Positions 22,573 to 37,198 are shown, counted from the stretch's first letter. The stretch: 64,000 nt of DNA from Dasypus novemcinctus (GCF_030445035.2 NC_080701.1:27186798-27250797); one strand, 5' to 3'. A program made the numbers and translations. The notes: generated by a model not told the origin, from the sequence alone.

Positions 22573-23350
22573 GGCCAGAAGATGGCAGTGGAGATGGAAG
22601 GCACAGGTGGGACCAAAGAGAGGCTGGGAGGAAACACAGGGCCCTGAGACCCATCAAGCTGCTGGGGCTATCGTGATTTGCCTGTTTGCATAAGTTGCAG
22701 TTTCTATTTAACAAACCTCCTTTTTGGTACTTTGCCGCAGAATGCTGTCATCTAGGGCATTGACAGACCCAGGTGTCCAGATGGAGACCTGAGCTGGGAG
22801 AAGGAAGGCCCTCCTGGAAGGTAACTCAGCCCTTCGTGGTGCAGTGGTCCCGGACCTGGGGGCACAGTGTCAGTTCTGATATTCATGTCTTCCATACGTC
22901 CTGGTGCTGGTATTCAGCTGGCACACACCAGTGTGGCCACGTCACTTGTCAGAATACTGACTCACTTCCATTCTGGTCCATGAATGGCCTCTGCCCAAGC
23001 ACCATCAGTGACAACTACCCGCTGTCTCCTCCCTGAGCCCTCCCCCTCCAGCCCCCACGCCATCCACCAACTAATGTGGCAAGGCCTGGCTCCATCCGTA
23101 GGGCCAGAGTGCATTCAGCTTGGCCCGCATGTATCCATGCCTTAGTAATGGTTATTTATTTCTAGTGTCACTGCTAAATCATCTTCTCTCCAAACTCACC
23201 ACTATTCAGGCTCACGTGTTGATTGGCTTTTATCCTAGATTATTGCCAGAGCCTCCTAATCCCTCTCCCAGCCTGTCTCTTCCACCCAAAATCCATTTTC
23301 CACATCTGCTGAAGAGTAGCCTTTGCTTGATAAAAATGTTCAGTAGCTTT
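22573..23350. other. POMK intron, single-copy
   Basis: No repeat consensus, exon or CpG cluster is convincing. A short open frame at 22773-23036 lacks splice or homology support. Confidence 0.35.
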
Positions 23351-23435
23351 TTTTTTTTAAGGAGGTACTGGGGATTGAACCCAGAACCTCATGCATGTGA
23401 GGCAGATGCTCAACCACTAAGCTACATCTGCTCCA
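23351..23435 (-). mobile_element. DAS-type SINE, monomer
   Basis: One tRNA-like unit in reverse; duplication TTCAGTAGCTTT / TTCAGTACCTTT (23339-23350; 23436-23447). Confidence 0.85.
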
Positions 23436-23447
23436 TTCAGTACCTTT

Positions 23448-23886
23448 GAGTACCATCCCAGGAGCATCCTAACTCCTTAGCCAGGTTCAAGGGCCTTAGT
23501 GTGGCAGCCCCCCACCTACTACTCTAGCTAACCTCCTACTACTCTCCTTTTCCATCCTCTACCCCAGCCCCACTGGACTAACAAATACACATATTACTTC
23601 CATTTTATTGGATATTTATTGAGTACCTACTCAGTGGAAATTGCAGTGCAACAGACAAAATCAGATACGAACATCTCCTGTCTTATCTAAACTAGGTGAA
23701 TCTGCATCTTAGTTTGTAATAAAAAGTGATTATGGGAACAGCGAAACCAGATCATTTGGTATAAGTCTAATAGTCACTGCCTTATTTAACCTTCAGGATG
23801 ATGCTAAAGCTTACAGAATCGTTCAGGATAAAGGGGCATGAGCGGATGTGATCACCTCGTCACACCTTAATAGAAATAAAGGTGGG
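23448..23886. other. POMK intron, single-copy or old repeat
   Basis: 23590-23700 (TATTGGATATTTATTGAGTA) resembles an ancient SINE/LINE remnant; otherwise nothing recognised. Confidence 0.3.
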
Positions 23887-24323
23887 GGAAGCAGTTGTGG
23901 CTCAAGCCATTGGGCTCCTGTTTACCATATAGGAGGTCCAGGGTTCGATGCCCAGGGCCTCCTGGTGAAGGCGAGCTGGCCCATGCAGAGTGCTGGCCTT
24001 TGTAGAGTGCTGCCCCACACAGGAGTACTGCCCCACGCGGGAGTGCTGGCCTACACGGAGAGCTAGCGCAGCAAGGTGATGATGCAACAAAAAGAGACAC
24101 AGGAGAAAAAATAAGAAATGCAGAAGATCAGGGAGCTGAGATGGCACAAGAGAATGATCGCCTCTCTCCCACTCTGGAAGGTTCCAGGATCGGTTCCTGG
24201 AGCCTCCTAATGAGAATGCAAGCAGACCCAGAAGAACACACAGCAAATGGACACAGAGAGCAGACAATGGAGGGAGGAGGGAGAAATAAATGAATAATAA
24301 ACGGGGAGAATAATATAAAAAAT
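23887..24323 (+). mobile_element. Long composite DAS-type SINE next to POMK coding exon
   Basis: Plus-strand copy of the type seen reversed at 10005: head GGAAGCAGTTGTGGCTCAAG, repeats of AGTGCTGCCCCAC, the middle GATGATGCAACAAAAAGAGA, a second unit and an AATAAATGAATAATAA tail. Duplication AAATAAAGGTGGG / AAATAAAAGTGGG (23874-23886; 24324-24336). Its 3' duplication ends 36 bases before the acceptor of the first POMK coding exon. Confidence 0.88.
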
Positions 24324-24372
24324 AAATAAAAGTGGGCAGTCTTATTGCTTCTTGTTTCATTTTCTATTTTAG

Positions 24373-24969
<597 letters not shown>

Positions 24970-24974
24970 TAAAA

Positions 24975-25265
24975 CCCATAAAAATATCTCTACCATTTAG
25001 CCCAGTTATCTCACAACTGGGAATTGATCCTGATAAAATAAAGGAAGGAGAAAAGCAAATTACATAAAAGAGTAATTTCCTTTGTGATTTATAGTAGTAG
25101 AAAGCTAGACGCAATGATTATAGGGAAATGGGTAATTAAATTAGGGTCCAATCGCTTGATGGAATATTCTAGGTGTAGTTAGGAACCCCATGTAGCAACA
25201 TGAAAAATGTTATGATGAGAAGTGAAAACAAGGTACAAATTGTACATATACTATTTTCTCTTCCT
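24975..25265 (+). mobile_element. Old LINE-1 3' end (L1ME-like)
   Basis: CAGTTATCTCACAACTGGGA with GATCCTGATAAAATAAAGG and the later AATGGGTAATTAAATTAGGG follow the common L1M 3' UTR wording in plus orientation. Strongly eroded. Confidence 0.5.
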
Positions 25266-26053
25266 TTTGGCCAAGTATTTTATTTGTATGTAAGTCTTAT
25301 CATTCCTAGCATATTTTTTGTTTTTTGTTTTTTAATTATTAGAGAAGTTGTAGGTTTACAGAAAAATCATGCAGAAAATACAGAGTTCTATATACCCCAC
25401 CTCAAACATGCAGTTTTCCCTATTATTCACGCTTTGCATAAATATGGTCCCTTTCTTACAATTTATGGAATAATATTGTTATAATGGTGCTATTAACTTT
25501 ATAGTTACATTGGGGCTTACTGTTTTTGTTGTACAGTCCAGTGGCTTTTAAAAACTTTTTATTCCAGTAACATTTCTAAAATTTCCCCTTTTAACCACAT
25601 TCAAATATATAATTCAGTGCTGTTAATTACATTCACAATGGTGTGCTACCATCACCACTATCTGATACCGAAAGTTTTCCATCATCTCAAACAGAAATTC
25701 TGTACCAATTAGGCATTAACTCTCTATCCCCTAATCCAGCTCCTGCCTGGTAAGCTATATGCTAGTTCCTGACTCTATGGATTTACTTATTCTAATGATT
25801 TCATGTTGGTGAGATCATGCAAAATTTGTCCCTTTGTGTCTGGCTCATTTCACTCAACATGATGTTTTCAAGTTTCATCTGCATGTACCAGCACTTCACT
25901 TATTTTTATGGCTGAATAATATTTCACTGTATGTATACAACACTCATGGTTTATCCATTCATCTGTTGACGAGCACTTGGGTTGCTTCCATCTTTTGGCT
26001 ATTGTGTATAATGCTGCTGGGAACACTGGTGTGGAAAAATCTGTTTGGCCCCT

Positions 26054-26603
26054 TGTAGCAGTTTGATACAGTTATGAATTCCAAAAATAGATATTGGATT
26101 ATGTTCCTAAACTGGTCTATACCTGGGTGTGATTAAATTATGATTAGGGCTGTGATTCGATCACGTCAGTAAGGTGTTGAGTCCCTGCCCCGTGGTGGGG
26201 ACTACAGGTAAAATGCACAGCAAAGGACAGAGTTGGGTTTTTGATACTGGAGTTTTGAGCTGGAGCCCAGAAGTGAGCACACAGGAGAAAAACACAGAGG
26301 AATAGAGATGGCTCCTTACACAGGGCAGAAGCCCTAGGATGAGAGACAGAGCCTTTGCCTGATAGCCTATAGCTGGCCTTGCAGAGTGAGCACAGCACCT
26401 GGGCCTGGAGAGAAGCAAGCCCTGGGAAGAGAGGAACCCAGGAATCCTGAACCCTGGCAGATGTTGGCAGCCATCTTGCTCCAATACGTGGCAATAGACT
26501 AGTGAGGGAAGTAACTTACGCTTCTACCCCAAATAAATACCCTTTATAAAAACTGACTGATTTCTGGTATTTTGCATCTGCACCCCTTTCACTGACTAAT
26601 ACA
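26054..26603 (+). mobile_element. Class III (ERVL/MaLR-like) solo LTR fossil
   Basis: TGTAGCAGTTTGATACAG to ACTGACTAATACA, the same family as 13448, inserted in L1; flanks GCCCCT / GCCCT fit a short target duplication. An AATAAATACCC region is near 26530. Confidence 0.82.
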
Positions 26604-27552
26604 GCCCTGCTTAATTTCTATTGGGTATATGCCTAGAAGTGGGATTGCTGGGTCATATGATAACTTTATGAGGAACCACCAAACTGTTTTCCACAGCAGC
26701 TGCACCATTTTACATTCCCTCCAACCATGAACAAATGTTCCTGTTTCTTCACACCTTTTCCAATACTTGTTCCTTTCCTTTTTTTAAAATCATAGCCATT
26801 ATAGTGGGTGTGAAATGGTATCTCATTTTGATTTTGATTTGCATTTCCCTAATGGCCGATGATGTTGAGCAATGTACTTTTTGGCCAATTGTATGTATAT
26901 CTTTGGAGAAATGCCTATTCAAGTCTTTTGCCCATGTTTAAAATTTGGCTGTTCATCTTTTTCTGGTTGAGTTGTAGGATTTCTTTATAATTCCAGATTT
27001 TAAAACCTTCTCCGATATGTGGTTTCCAAATATTTTCTCCCATTCTGCAGGTTGTGTTTTTACTTTCACAGTGAAGTCCTTTGATGCACAAAAATTTTAA
27101 ATTTTAATGAAGCCTCATTTATTTATTAATTCTATTGTTGTACATACTTTCAGTATAAACTAAGTAACCATTGCCTAACACAGAGATCTCAAGACACTTT
27201 CTTATGTTTCCTTCTAAGAATTTTATAGTTTTGGGTCTTATATTTAGGTCTTTGATCCATTGTGACTTAAATTTTTGAATATGGTATGAGATAGGGGTCT
27301 ACCTTTATTTTGCATATAGATACCCACTTTTCCCAGCACCATTTATTGAAGAGACTATTATTTCACAATTGAGTAAACTTGGCACCATTGTCAAAAATTA
27401 CTTGACCGTAGATATGAGGGTTTATTTCTGAAATCTCAGTTTGTTTCCATTGGTCTATATGTCTGTCCTTGTGCCAGTACCATACTGTTTTGATTACTAT
27501 GACTTTGTAATAAGGTTTGAAATCAGGAAGTGTGAGTCTTCCAACTTGATTC

Positions 27553-27925
27553 TCTCTCTTTTTTAAAAGATTTAGTTTATTTATTTATTTATCCCCCCTC
27601 CTCGTTTTTTGTGCTTACTGTCTACTCTCTGTGTCTGCTCATCTTCTCTTTAGGAGGCACTGGGAACTGAATCTGAGATGTCCCATGTGAGAGAGAGGCA
27701 CTCAATCACTTGAGCCACCTCAGCTCCCTGCTTTGTTGTGTCTCTCATTGTCCTTCCTATTTCTCTCTCCTTGTTGCATCATCTTGTGGCATCAGCTCAC
27801 CATGCCTGCCATTTCACCAGCTCCTTGTTTTGCTTGTCTTCTCCAGGAGACACCAGGAACCAAACCTGGGGTCTCCCAAGTGGTAGGCCGGAGCTTAATC
27901 TCTTGAACCACATCTGCTTCCTGGT
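27553..27925 (-). mobile_element. Long composite DAS-type SINE, diverged
   Basis: AGATTTAGTTTATTTATTTA tail, a first unit around 27650-27730 (GTCCCATGTGAGAGAGAGGC), the TTGTTGCATCATCTTG middle, and a last unit ending CACATCTGCTTCC. It lies in L1 and is more diverged than the copies at 10005 and 60881. Confidence 0.75.
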
Positions 27926-27954
27926 TCTTCTTCTTTTTTTTTTTTTTTTTTTCT

Positions 27955-28137
27955 TTTATAAAGGGTATTTATTTGGGATACAAGCTTAAGAGTTACAAGT
28001 CCCTAAAGAGCCTAACTCAAGGTACCATAAGAGGTACTTTTCTTACCCAAGTCTTTTGTCACCTGTTGAAACAAGGTGGTTACTGATCTCTGCAAGGATT
28101 CAGGCTTTCTTCTTCCTCTTAAGGCTCCGTGGTTCTA
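27955..28137 (-). mobile_element. Class III LTR fossil fragment
   Basis: TTTATAAAGGGTATTTATTT and GGATACAAGCTTAAGAGTTA match the LTR family at 15355; only about 180 bases remain. Confidence 0.6.
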
Positions 28138-28522
28138 GCTTTTTGGTTTTTCTTAAGATGGCTTTAGCTATTCAGTGCCCCTTGTGCTTCCATATCTATT
28201 TGATAATTGGCTTATCCATTTCTGCAAAGAAGACTGTTGGAATTTTGATAGAGATTGTATTTAATCTGTAAAGCACTATGGGTAGAATTGACACCTTAAG
28301 ATTATTTAGTCTTCCAATCCATGAAAGTGGAATGTCATTCTATTTTTTTAAAGTCATCTTTAATTCCTTTTAGCAGTTTTTTAATTGGATTGTTTGTCTT
28401 TTTATTCTTGAGTTGTAGATTTCTTTATATATTCTGAATATTAAACTCTTATCAGATATGTGGTTTCCAAATATTTTCTCCTATTGTGTACTTTGTCTTT
28501 TCACTTTTCTACAAAGTCTTTT

Positions 28523-28937
28523 TTTTTTTAAGATTTACTTATTTATTTATTTCTCTCCCCTCCCCCCCACCCCGGTTGTCTGTTCTCTGTGTCTATTTGC
28601 TGCGTCTTCTTTGTTCGCTTCTGTTGTTGTCAGCGGCACAGGAATCTGTGTTTCTTTTTGTTGCGTCATCTTGTTGTGTCAGCTCTCCGTGTGTGTGGCA
28701 CCATTCCTGGGCAGGCTGCACTTTTCTTTCGCGCTGGGCGGCTCTCCTTACAGGGCACACTCGTTGCGAGCGGGGCTCCCCTATGTGGGGGACACTCCTG
28801 CATGGCATGACACTCCTTGTGCGCATCAGCACTGCGCATGGGCCAGCTCCACACAGGTCAAGGAGGCCCGGGGTTTGAACTGCCGACCTCCCATGTGGTA
28901 GATGGACACCCTAACAACTGGGCCAAGTCTGCTGCCT
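28523..28937 (-). mobile_element. DAS-III type SINE
   Basis: Duplication CTACAAAGTCTTTT (28509-28522; 28938-28951) with the L1 sequence resuming exactly. It retains the internal CATCTTGTTGTGTCAGCTC stretch that the deletion subfamily lacks. Confidence 0.92.
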
Positions 28938-29561
28938 CTACAAAGTCTTTTGATGCCCAAAAGTTTTTAATTTTGAGGAGGTTCCATTTATCTATTTTTT
29001 CTTTCATTGCTTGTGTTTTAGGTGTAAAGTCTAAAAAACCATTACCTAACACAAGATTCTAAAGATGCTTCCCTACATTTTCTTCTAGGAGTTCTGTAGT
29101 ACTGGCTCTTATATTTATGTCTTTGATCCATTTTGAGTTAATTTTTATATCTGGTGTAAGATAGGGATCCTCTTTCATTCTTTTGTCTATCCAGTTCAAC
29201 CAGTACCATTTATTAAAGAGACTGTTCTTTTCCAATTGAGTGGACTTGGCGGCCTTGTCAAAAATCACTTGGCCATGGATGTAAGTGTCTACTTCTGAAC
29301 TCTCAATTCAGTTCTGTTGGTCAATATCCTTGTTCCATGCTGTGTGGACCACAGTGGCTTTATAATACCCCCTAAAGTCAGGAAGTGTGAGTTCTCCAAC
29401 TTCTTTCTCCTTTTTCAAGATGTTTTTGGCTACTCGGAGCCCCTTATACTTCCAAATAGTTTGATAATTGACTTTTCCATTTCTGCAGCATAGCTTGTTG
29501 GAATTTGGTTGGGATTGCATTGAATCTGTAAATTATTTTGGATAGAATTGACATCTTTTTA

Positions 29562-30060
29562 GTCAGTTAGGCTGCCAAAAGCAATATGCCAGATACGCGT
29601 TGGCTTTTACAATGGGGATTGCTTGCAGCTCTGAGGCAGTAAAAATGTCCAAATCAGGGCTTCATCAGGTGCTGCTTTTCTCCCCAGAGACAGTGATCCT
29701 GGACTCCTCTCTCACCTGGCAAGGCACGTGATGGAACCTGATGGGCTCTCCCTTCTTTTCCGGGTTTCATTGTTTTCAGCTTCTGTCTTCCTCTGCTTTT
29801 CTCTCTCCCGGGTTCCATTGATTTCAGTTTCTTGCTCTCATGGCTGTCTCTGTCTCAACTTAAGGGGCTTCCTCTCTGTCTTTCGCTCTGTATTCATCGG
29901 TTTATAGAGGACTCCAGTGAGAGGAGTAAGACCCACCTGGTCCACACCCTCTGCAGTGATCTCATCAAAAGGTTCCAGCCACAACGGGTTCACAGCCACA
30001 GGAATGGATTAGCTCTAAGGACATGATTTTGGGGGATCTACTCAGCTTCGAACCATCACA
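29562..30060 (-). mobile_element. Class III (MaLR-like) LTR fossil inserted in L1
   Basis: TTAGTCAGTTAGGCTGCCAA at the left to GGGGGATCTACTCAGCTTCG...ACCATCACA at the right; L1 wording (ATTGACATCTT / TTAACAATATTTAATCTTCC) resumes across it. Diverged member of the family at 47617. Confidence 0.65.
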
Positions 30061-30880
30061 ACATTTTAACAATATTTAATCTTCCAGCCCATGAACACAG
30101 AATGCCTTTCCATTTATTTAGGTCATGTTTGATTTCTTTTAGCAGTGTTTTGTAGTTTTCTGTGTACAAGTCCTTTATATCCTTGGCTAAACTTATGCCT
30201 AGATATTTGATTCTTTTAGTTGCTATTTTGTAAATGGATTTTTTCCTTGATTTCCTCCTCAGATTGCTTATTACTACTGTACAAAAACAGTATTGATTTT
30301 TGTGTGTTGATCTTGTACCCCATTACTTTGCTGATTTCGTTCATGTTCATTATCTCTAGTAGCTTTGTTGTAGGTTTTTCAGGACTAAGAATAGGATAAT
30401 GTTATCTGCAAACACTGAAAGTTTTAATTCTTCCTTTCCAATTTGAATCCCTTTCATTTCACTTTGGTACTATGTTAAGTAACAGCGGTGACAGTGGGCA
30501 TCTTTGTCTTGTTCCGGATCTTAGAGGGGAAAGCTCTTAGTTATTCACTATCTAGTATGATGTTAGTTGTGAGTTTTTCATATATGTCCTTTATTATGTT
30601 GAGGATGTTTCCTTCTATTCCTATCTTTCTAAGTGTTTTTATCAAAAAAGGATCCAGGATTTTGTTAAATGTCTTTTCTGTGTCAATGGAGATGAGTATG
30701 TGGTTTTTTTCCCCTTTTCATTTTGTTAATGTGGTTTATTACAGCAACTGATTTTCTGTGGGTCAGTAGTGATGTCCCCCCCTCTCATTTCCTATTTTGT
30801 GTATTTTTATCTTCTCTCTTTTTTTCATCAGTCTAGCTAAGGGTTTGTCAATTTTATTGATCACATTTATATAAAAGCAA

Positions 30881-31380
30881 ACCCAAATGTGAGTTTATAA
30901 CTGTATATGACTAATAATATTTAATAATCTTTCATTTACGGGAGGCACAGAAATAAATCCAACAGAGACAAGGGTTCAGGAGAGTCATGAGGCCAGTGGT
31001 TGTGCCTCCTGCACCATTTGTTGTTGAACGTGTAGAAAATGGGCATAGAGGGCCGACGCCATCTGCTATGCTGTAATGACAGTGAGGAGATAGATTTTAA
31101 GGAAGTGATGAATCTTATCCAAAATTATGACTTTTACATTAATCAAATATCAAATTCAGTGGTGATGCAGATCTACGGAGAGAATGTGTTCAATGCAAAA
31201 AGAAGAAAATGTTGTTCGTGAAACTTAGTGAATGTAGCAGCCAGAACAAAATTGGCTTTTTAATAGAAATTACGATCCATGGTGAAGGATCAACTGTAGA
31301 TCTGGGTTTTTCCCCATAGTAGTCTTCCCTTCTTTGATCCTGAAATCTTCAAAGTCCTCTGGCCCCATCTCTATTTTATA
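30881..31380. other. POMK last intron, single-copy, with a small orphan frame
   Basis: No repeat recognised. A 60-codon open frame (31039-31221, starting MGIEGRRHLLCCND, ending RRKCCS) looks less repeat-like than others here, but has no splice sites or known homologue I can name. It may be a fragment of an old processed pseudogene. Confidence 0.3.
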
Positions 31381-31830
31381 TATAATATATTTTTAAAATG
31401 TTTTTAATTGTAAACGTAGTATATGTTCATTACAGAACATTTGGAAAATACCAAATGTACAAAGAAAAGAAATCAACCAGCATCGACCCCACAACATAAC
31501 TGAAGCATTAGCTTATTTCTTTTGATTCTGAAATAACTTAATTTTGTTTTGTACAGTTGGAACAATAGTGTATAAATAATTCTGTACCCTTTTTCATTTG
31601 TAACATTACTTTTATGTGTTATAATCTCTATAAATAAATTTTGATGACCCCATAATATTCCATTGAGTGTTTTGGTCACCTTACCTACTCCCATTTTACA
31701 TAGATAAGTTCTATTTATGCTTTTATAGAAAATGCCAGTGTTTTTATTCCTAGAGCTTTTTATCCATTTCATTTTATTGCCTTAGATCAATTTTAGATTT
31801 AGATGTTAAAGGCTCTTGATAAATAATGCT
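31381..31830 (-). mobile_element. Old LINE remnant (L1ME-like)
   Basis: GTATATGTTCATTACAGAAC, TTTGGAAAATACCAAATGTA and CATAATATTCCATTGAGTG follow a widespread old L1 3' consensus. Confidence 0.5.
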
Positions 31831-33528
<1,698 letters not shown>

Positions 33529-35250
33529 AAATCAGTCCAGTCAGCCAAGGATGGGATTGGAGGGTGGGATGGAAGAGCAATTCTCTTCTGACAGTGGAGC
33601 TTTTTCAATTGGGTTTGGGGTTTGGTGTTTTTCATTTGTTTGTTTTTTCTTGTCCTCTCTGTCTAGCTATATGATTCTTCATCTACATCCACACACAGAA
33701 TGTATTCTACCTTTCTGGCTAAAGTTTCAAGGTAAGAAGAAATTAGACTTCATTTAAATCTGGCTTCACCTCTGAAACTCTGATTGCTCCCTGGTGAAGA
33801 TGCAAAGCAGCAGTGAATCTAACCAGTATTTGGAAGAAGTAGCAAAAATGTAGCCACAAAGAGGCTTCACCTACCTTAATAACTGAATTTATAAGTTTGT
33901 AAGGAATGTGTAGATGGAAGATTTTTAAATGGCAGCACAAGAAAGAAAATTTGTTCTCCAAAGAACATTTTTTCCCTAATTTTTAAAATGGTAGCCAACA
34001 TATGGGATTGCCAGAGTATTTGTGGTGGGTTTTACCTGTTACCAATGAAGTCATCTTTACCGTTTTAAATGATTGTTCCATGAAGCTACAGCACCATCTT
34101 CTTTCCAAGGAACTGAAAGAGAACTATAATAGAATGCTCTTTGAAACTTTGAATGAATAGGAACTGAAATATTTAAAACAGCAAGTATGAGGGCATTTGT
34201 ATCTTGTTACTGCTTTGGGTAGTTGTTTGTGAAATTCATGTTTATCTTCTCTTTGTCTATCTGGGTTTTCTGTGTCCAGAATTAATTGTGAATATTTTAT
34301 ATCACCAAATATCATTAATTATTGGAAAGTGTCTTCAGTTCCACTTGAGTAGCATGATTGAATCCTTCAAAAAGCTCTTTCCTGTGGCACTAGTATCCTC
34401 ACTTGCAGGGGATGATAGATTTGGTGCAGATTAATTATTCCATAAAGCAGTTAAAGCTGACGTTCAGAGGCGGAGAGGCCCTGCAATGGACTTGGCCTTC
34501 CTCCAAACTCGAGCACACATCAGAATTACTTGGAATCACACATAGCTGTCAGCTTCAAACCCATTTATTTTTTTTATATTGCCAATGCAGCTAGAATAAA
34601 CAGATCGAGTAGAGGAAAGAGCACTGCAGCCGGAGCTGGGAGGCCTGAGTTACCATCCCAGCTCTGCGGTCTGTCCAGCGGGGAGTTGGTGGGAACGATG
34701 GCCAGCGCCACTCTGCCTCTGTCGGCTCTCTCAGGCTTCAGTATGCCAGTGCCAGGCACCAGGCAGGACCTTAGCTGTCAGGGCTCAGTCTTCAGCTTGT
34801 GCTTGGACATGATTCAGTATCAACAGAACTGCCAAACCACAAGAGGAAGCGAAGTTCTAACTCCAACCTGGATGGGGAAGTCATTGCCTCCCTTACCTGC
34901 TGCCTCACATTCAGCAGAAATCTCATCAGGACTGGAGGAAGGTGAGGTGAGATCATCTCCAGCGCTGCCGAGGAATCAGTGTTCGCTTCCTGGTTCCCTT
35001 ATTCCAAGTGTTAAAAAAAAAAATATCATCCCCACTGCATGGTTTCTACCAAGACGCCAAGCCTCTGGGCGTCTTCAGTCCATTGTTAGTGATTCAGCAG
35101 AGACAGGACGCCTGGCAGTTGTTCTCCAAATGAGGCATTTATGGGTAGGTGTGGGAGCAGAAAACTTTTCTCCTTAGAAAGGTCCTTTATTGTATTCCCA
35201 CCCCTACCCCCTTATTTTAAAAATAAATGTTGCTCAGTTTCAGTAACCAT
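33529..35250 (+). other. POMK: Probable POMK 3' UTR
   Basis: Repeat-poor sequence follows the stop codon up to the class III LTR at 35315. Canonical AATAAA signals occur at 34595-34600 and 35222-35227. The second, followed by TGTTGCTCAGTTTCAG, is the more likely end, but I cannot choose from sequence alone. 34510-34560 (CACATCAGAATTACTTGGAA) resembles a MER5 scrap. Confidence 0.5.
35222..35227 (+). promoter_or_regulatory. POMK: AATAAA, possible POMK poly(A) signal
   Basis: Last canonical signal before the LTR at 35315; an alternative lies at 34595. GT-rich sequence (TGTTGCTCAGTTT) follows. Confidence 0.4.
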
Positions 35251-35314
35251 TATTCTCATGTGACTTTTGATCCCTTCTAGATAAGTTAAAATATGAGACC
35301 ATGCTTTTTCATCC

Positions 35315-35939
35315 TATAGCAGTTTGATATAGTTATGAATTCCAAAAATAGACATTGGATTATGTTTGTAATCTGGTCTGTACCTGGGCATGATTAAATT
35401 ATTAAGGTTTTGATTGGGCCACGTCAGTAGGGCACCAAGGGGTGGGGACTCACACATTAAAGGCATGGCAAAGGACAGAGCTGGAGTTTTTTGTTTGGTT
35501 TTGTTTTTGCTGTTGGCGTTCTGATGCTGGAGCCCGGGAGGTGAACACACAGGAGAAGAACACAGGAATAGAGACGGCTCCTTAGACACGGCAGAAGCCC
35601 CAGAGAGAGAGACAGTCATTTGCCTGAAAGTCTACAGCTGGCCTTGTGGAGAGGCAAAGGCTAGAGAGCCTCATAGTCTACAGCCGACCTTGTGGTGATA
35701 ACAGAGCAACTGAGCCTGGAAAGAGGCAAGCCCCAGGAAGAGAGGAACCCAGGAAGCCTGAACCCTCGTGGAGGTCCGCAGCCATCTTGCCCCAACACGT
35801 GGCAAAAGACTTTGGTGAGGGAAGTAATTTATGTGTTTTGGCCTGGTATCTATAAACTCCTACCCTAAGTAAATATCCTTTATAAAAGCCAGCAGATTTC
35901 TGGTATTTTGCATCAGCACCCCTTTGGCTGGCTAATACA
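35315..35939 (+). mobile_element. Class III (ERVL/MaLR-like) solo LTR fossil
   Basis: Same family as 13448; it ends GGCTGGCTAATACA. Flanks CATCC / CATTC fit a 5-bp duplication. It marks the right limit of POMK-derived sequence. Confidence 0.8.
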
Positions 35940-36299
35940 CATTCCTTTGTAATATTTTGTAAGTTCAAACACAAAAGAAGGAGTTAATGTAGATTCTTTA
36001 AAAATCTGCAATGTAGTTTGGAAGCAAAACTCTAATAAGGAAGTCAGCAAGTATACTGCATCCATATCCAGAGATTTTATTTATACTGGTCAAGATTTTG
36101 CTACCTGGAATTAACACCTTGGGAAATAAAATTAGTTTCATTTGCTCCTAATTTTGTGTAATAAACTATAGTATTTCACATGAAGATGGTATATATGAAT
36201 TTTTAGTTATAGTCTTCGGGGCTTATTACTTAGAAAAGTACCTACAGTCTGTTAAAAGCACAGTACTTTCCAGCACCCTCACTGTTCGCTTCTATGACA
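35940..36299. other. Intergenic, AT-rich
   Basis: Two AATAAA occurrences (36125, 36161), which could be alternative distal POMK poly(A) sites if the LTR is transcribed. No exon seen. Confidence 0.3.
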
Positions 36300-36583
36300 G
36301 ATGAAATGGAAGGGGCTCGGGGCTCAATTCTTTCCAGCCTCACTGCTCAGATACTCTGTGTGCTTACTTCCAGGGCTCCAGCTCAAAAACTCCCAACTCT
36401 GTCCTTTGCCATGTCTTTGTGAGTCCCACCCACCAAGGGGCAGAGACTCAACACTACTGACATGGCCCAGTCAAAGTCCTAATCATAATTTAATCAATTA
36501 AAAGTAATACCTCCAACAGACCAGTTTATAAACCTAATCCAATAACTACGTTTGGAATTCATAAACAATGCCAAACCGCTACA
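36300..36583 (-). mobile_element. Class III (ERVL/MaLR-like) LTR fossil, partial
   Basis: Reverse of the family at 13448: GGAATTCATAAACAATGCC and CAAACCGCTACA at the right correspond to the LTR start. The left part of the LTR is missing. Confidence 0.7.
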
Positions 36584-36682
36584 ACAGGTAATATGTAAAC
36601 TAAATTTATACTAGATTATGTTCACCAATTTTAGTCTGGTAGTTGTTGTTAACCTTTAAATGGGTTCTTAGAAATTGAAAGA

Positions 36683-37074
36683 GGTAAGCGGACTTGGCCC
36701 AGTGGTTAGGGCGCCCCCCGCGGTTCAAACCCCGGGCCTCCTTGACCTGTGTAGAGCTGGCCCATGCGCAGTGCTGATGCGCGCAAGGAGTGCCGTGCCA
36801 TGTAGGGGTGTCCCCCGCATAGGGGAGCCCCATGCGCAAGGCGTGTGCCCCGAAAGGAGAGCGGCCCAGCGCGAAAGAAAGTGCAGCCTGCCCAGGAATG
36901 GCGCCGCCCACACGGAGAGCTGACACAACAAGATGATGCAACAAAAAGACATTCCTGTGCCGCTGACAACAATAGAAGCGGACAAAGAAGAACATGCAGC
37001 AGATAGACACAGAGAACAGACAACTGGGATGGGGGGAAGGGGAGATAAATAAAATAAATAAATCTTTTTTAAAA
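36683..37074 (+). mobile_element. DAS-III type SINE
   Basis: Duplication AAATTGAAAGA (36672-36682; 37075-37085). The tRNA-like head lacks part of the usual CGTCCGCCTACCACATGGGA stretch (36711-36720), so the promoter region is shortened in this copy. Confidence 0.9.
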
Positions 37075-37113
37075 AAATTGAAAGAATAATAACATTATTA
37101 AAACAATTCAAAT

Positions 37114-37198
37114 GGAGTGGATGTAGCTCAGTGGTTGAGTGGCTGCCTCACATGTATGAGGTCCCAGGTTCAATCACCGGTACTTCCTAAAAAAAATG
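37114..37198 (+). mobile_element. DAS-type SINE, monomer
   Basis: GGAGTGGATGTAGCTCAGTG head, B box GGTTCAATCACCGG, tail CCTAAAAAAAATG. Duplication CAATTCAAAT (37104-37113; 37199-37208). Only 40 bases after the DAS-III upstream. Confidence 0.9.

Larger units (their letters stand above)
25290..28375 (-). mobile_element. Old LINE-1, minus strand, first of two adjacent copies
   Basis: Reverse L1 3' UTR (GAAGTTGTAGGTTTACAGAA, TTTGTGTCTGGCTCATTTCA) running into the ORF2 end (TTCCCAGCACCATTTATTGA at 27330, TTCCAATCCATGAAAGTGGA at 28312). It is broken by a class III LTR (26054), a composite SINE (27553) and an LTR piece (27955). No long frame remains. Confidence 0.78.
28376..30880 (-). mobile_element. 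Old LINE-1, minus strand, second copy, with ORF2 region
   Basis: It restarts at the 'AGTTGTAGATTTCTTTATAT' point already seen at 26970, so it is a separate element. It continues through the ORF2 3' half (CCCATTACTTTGCTGATTTC, TGTTAAATGTCTTTTCTGTG). Interrupted by DAS-III (28523) and an LTR (29562). Confidence 0.78.

Noticed and set aside
34530-35177. 215-codon plus-strand frame after POMK
   Set aside because: It lies in the probable POMK 3' UTR, has no domain or homologue I recognise and no independent promoter.
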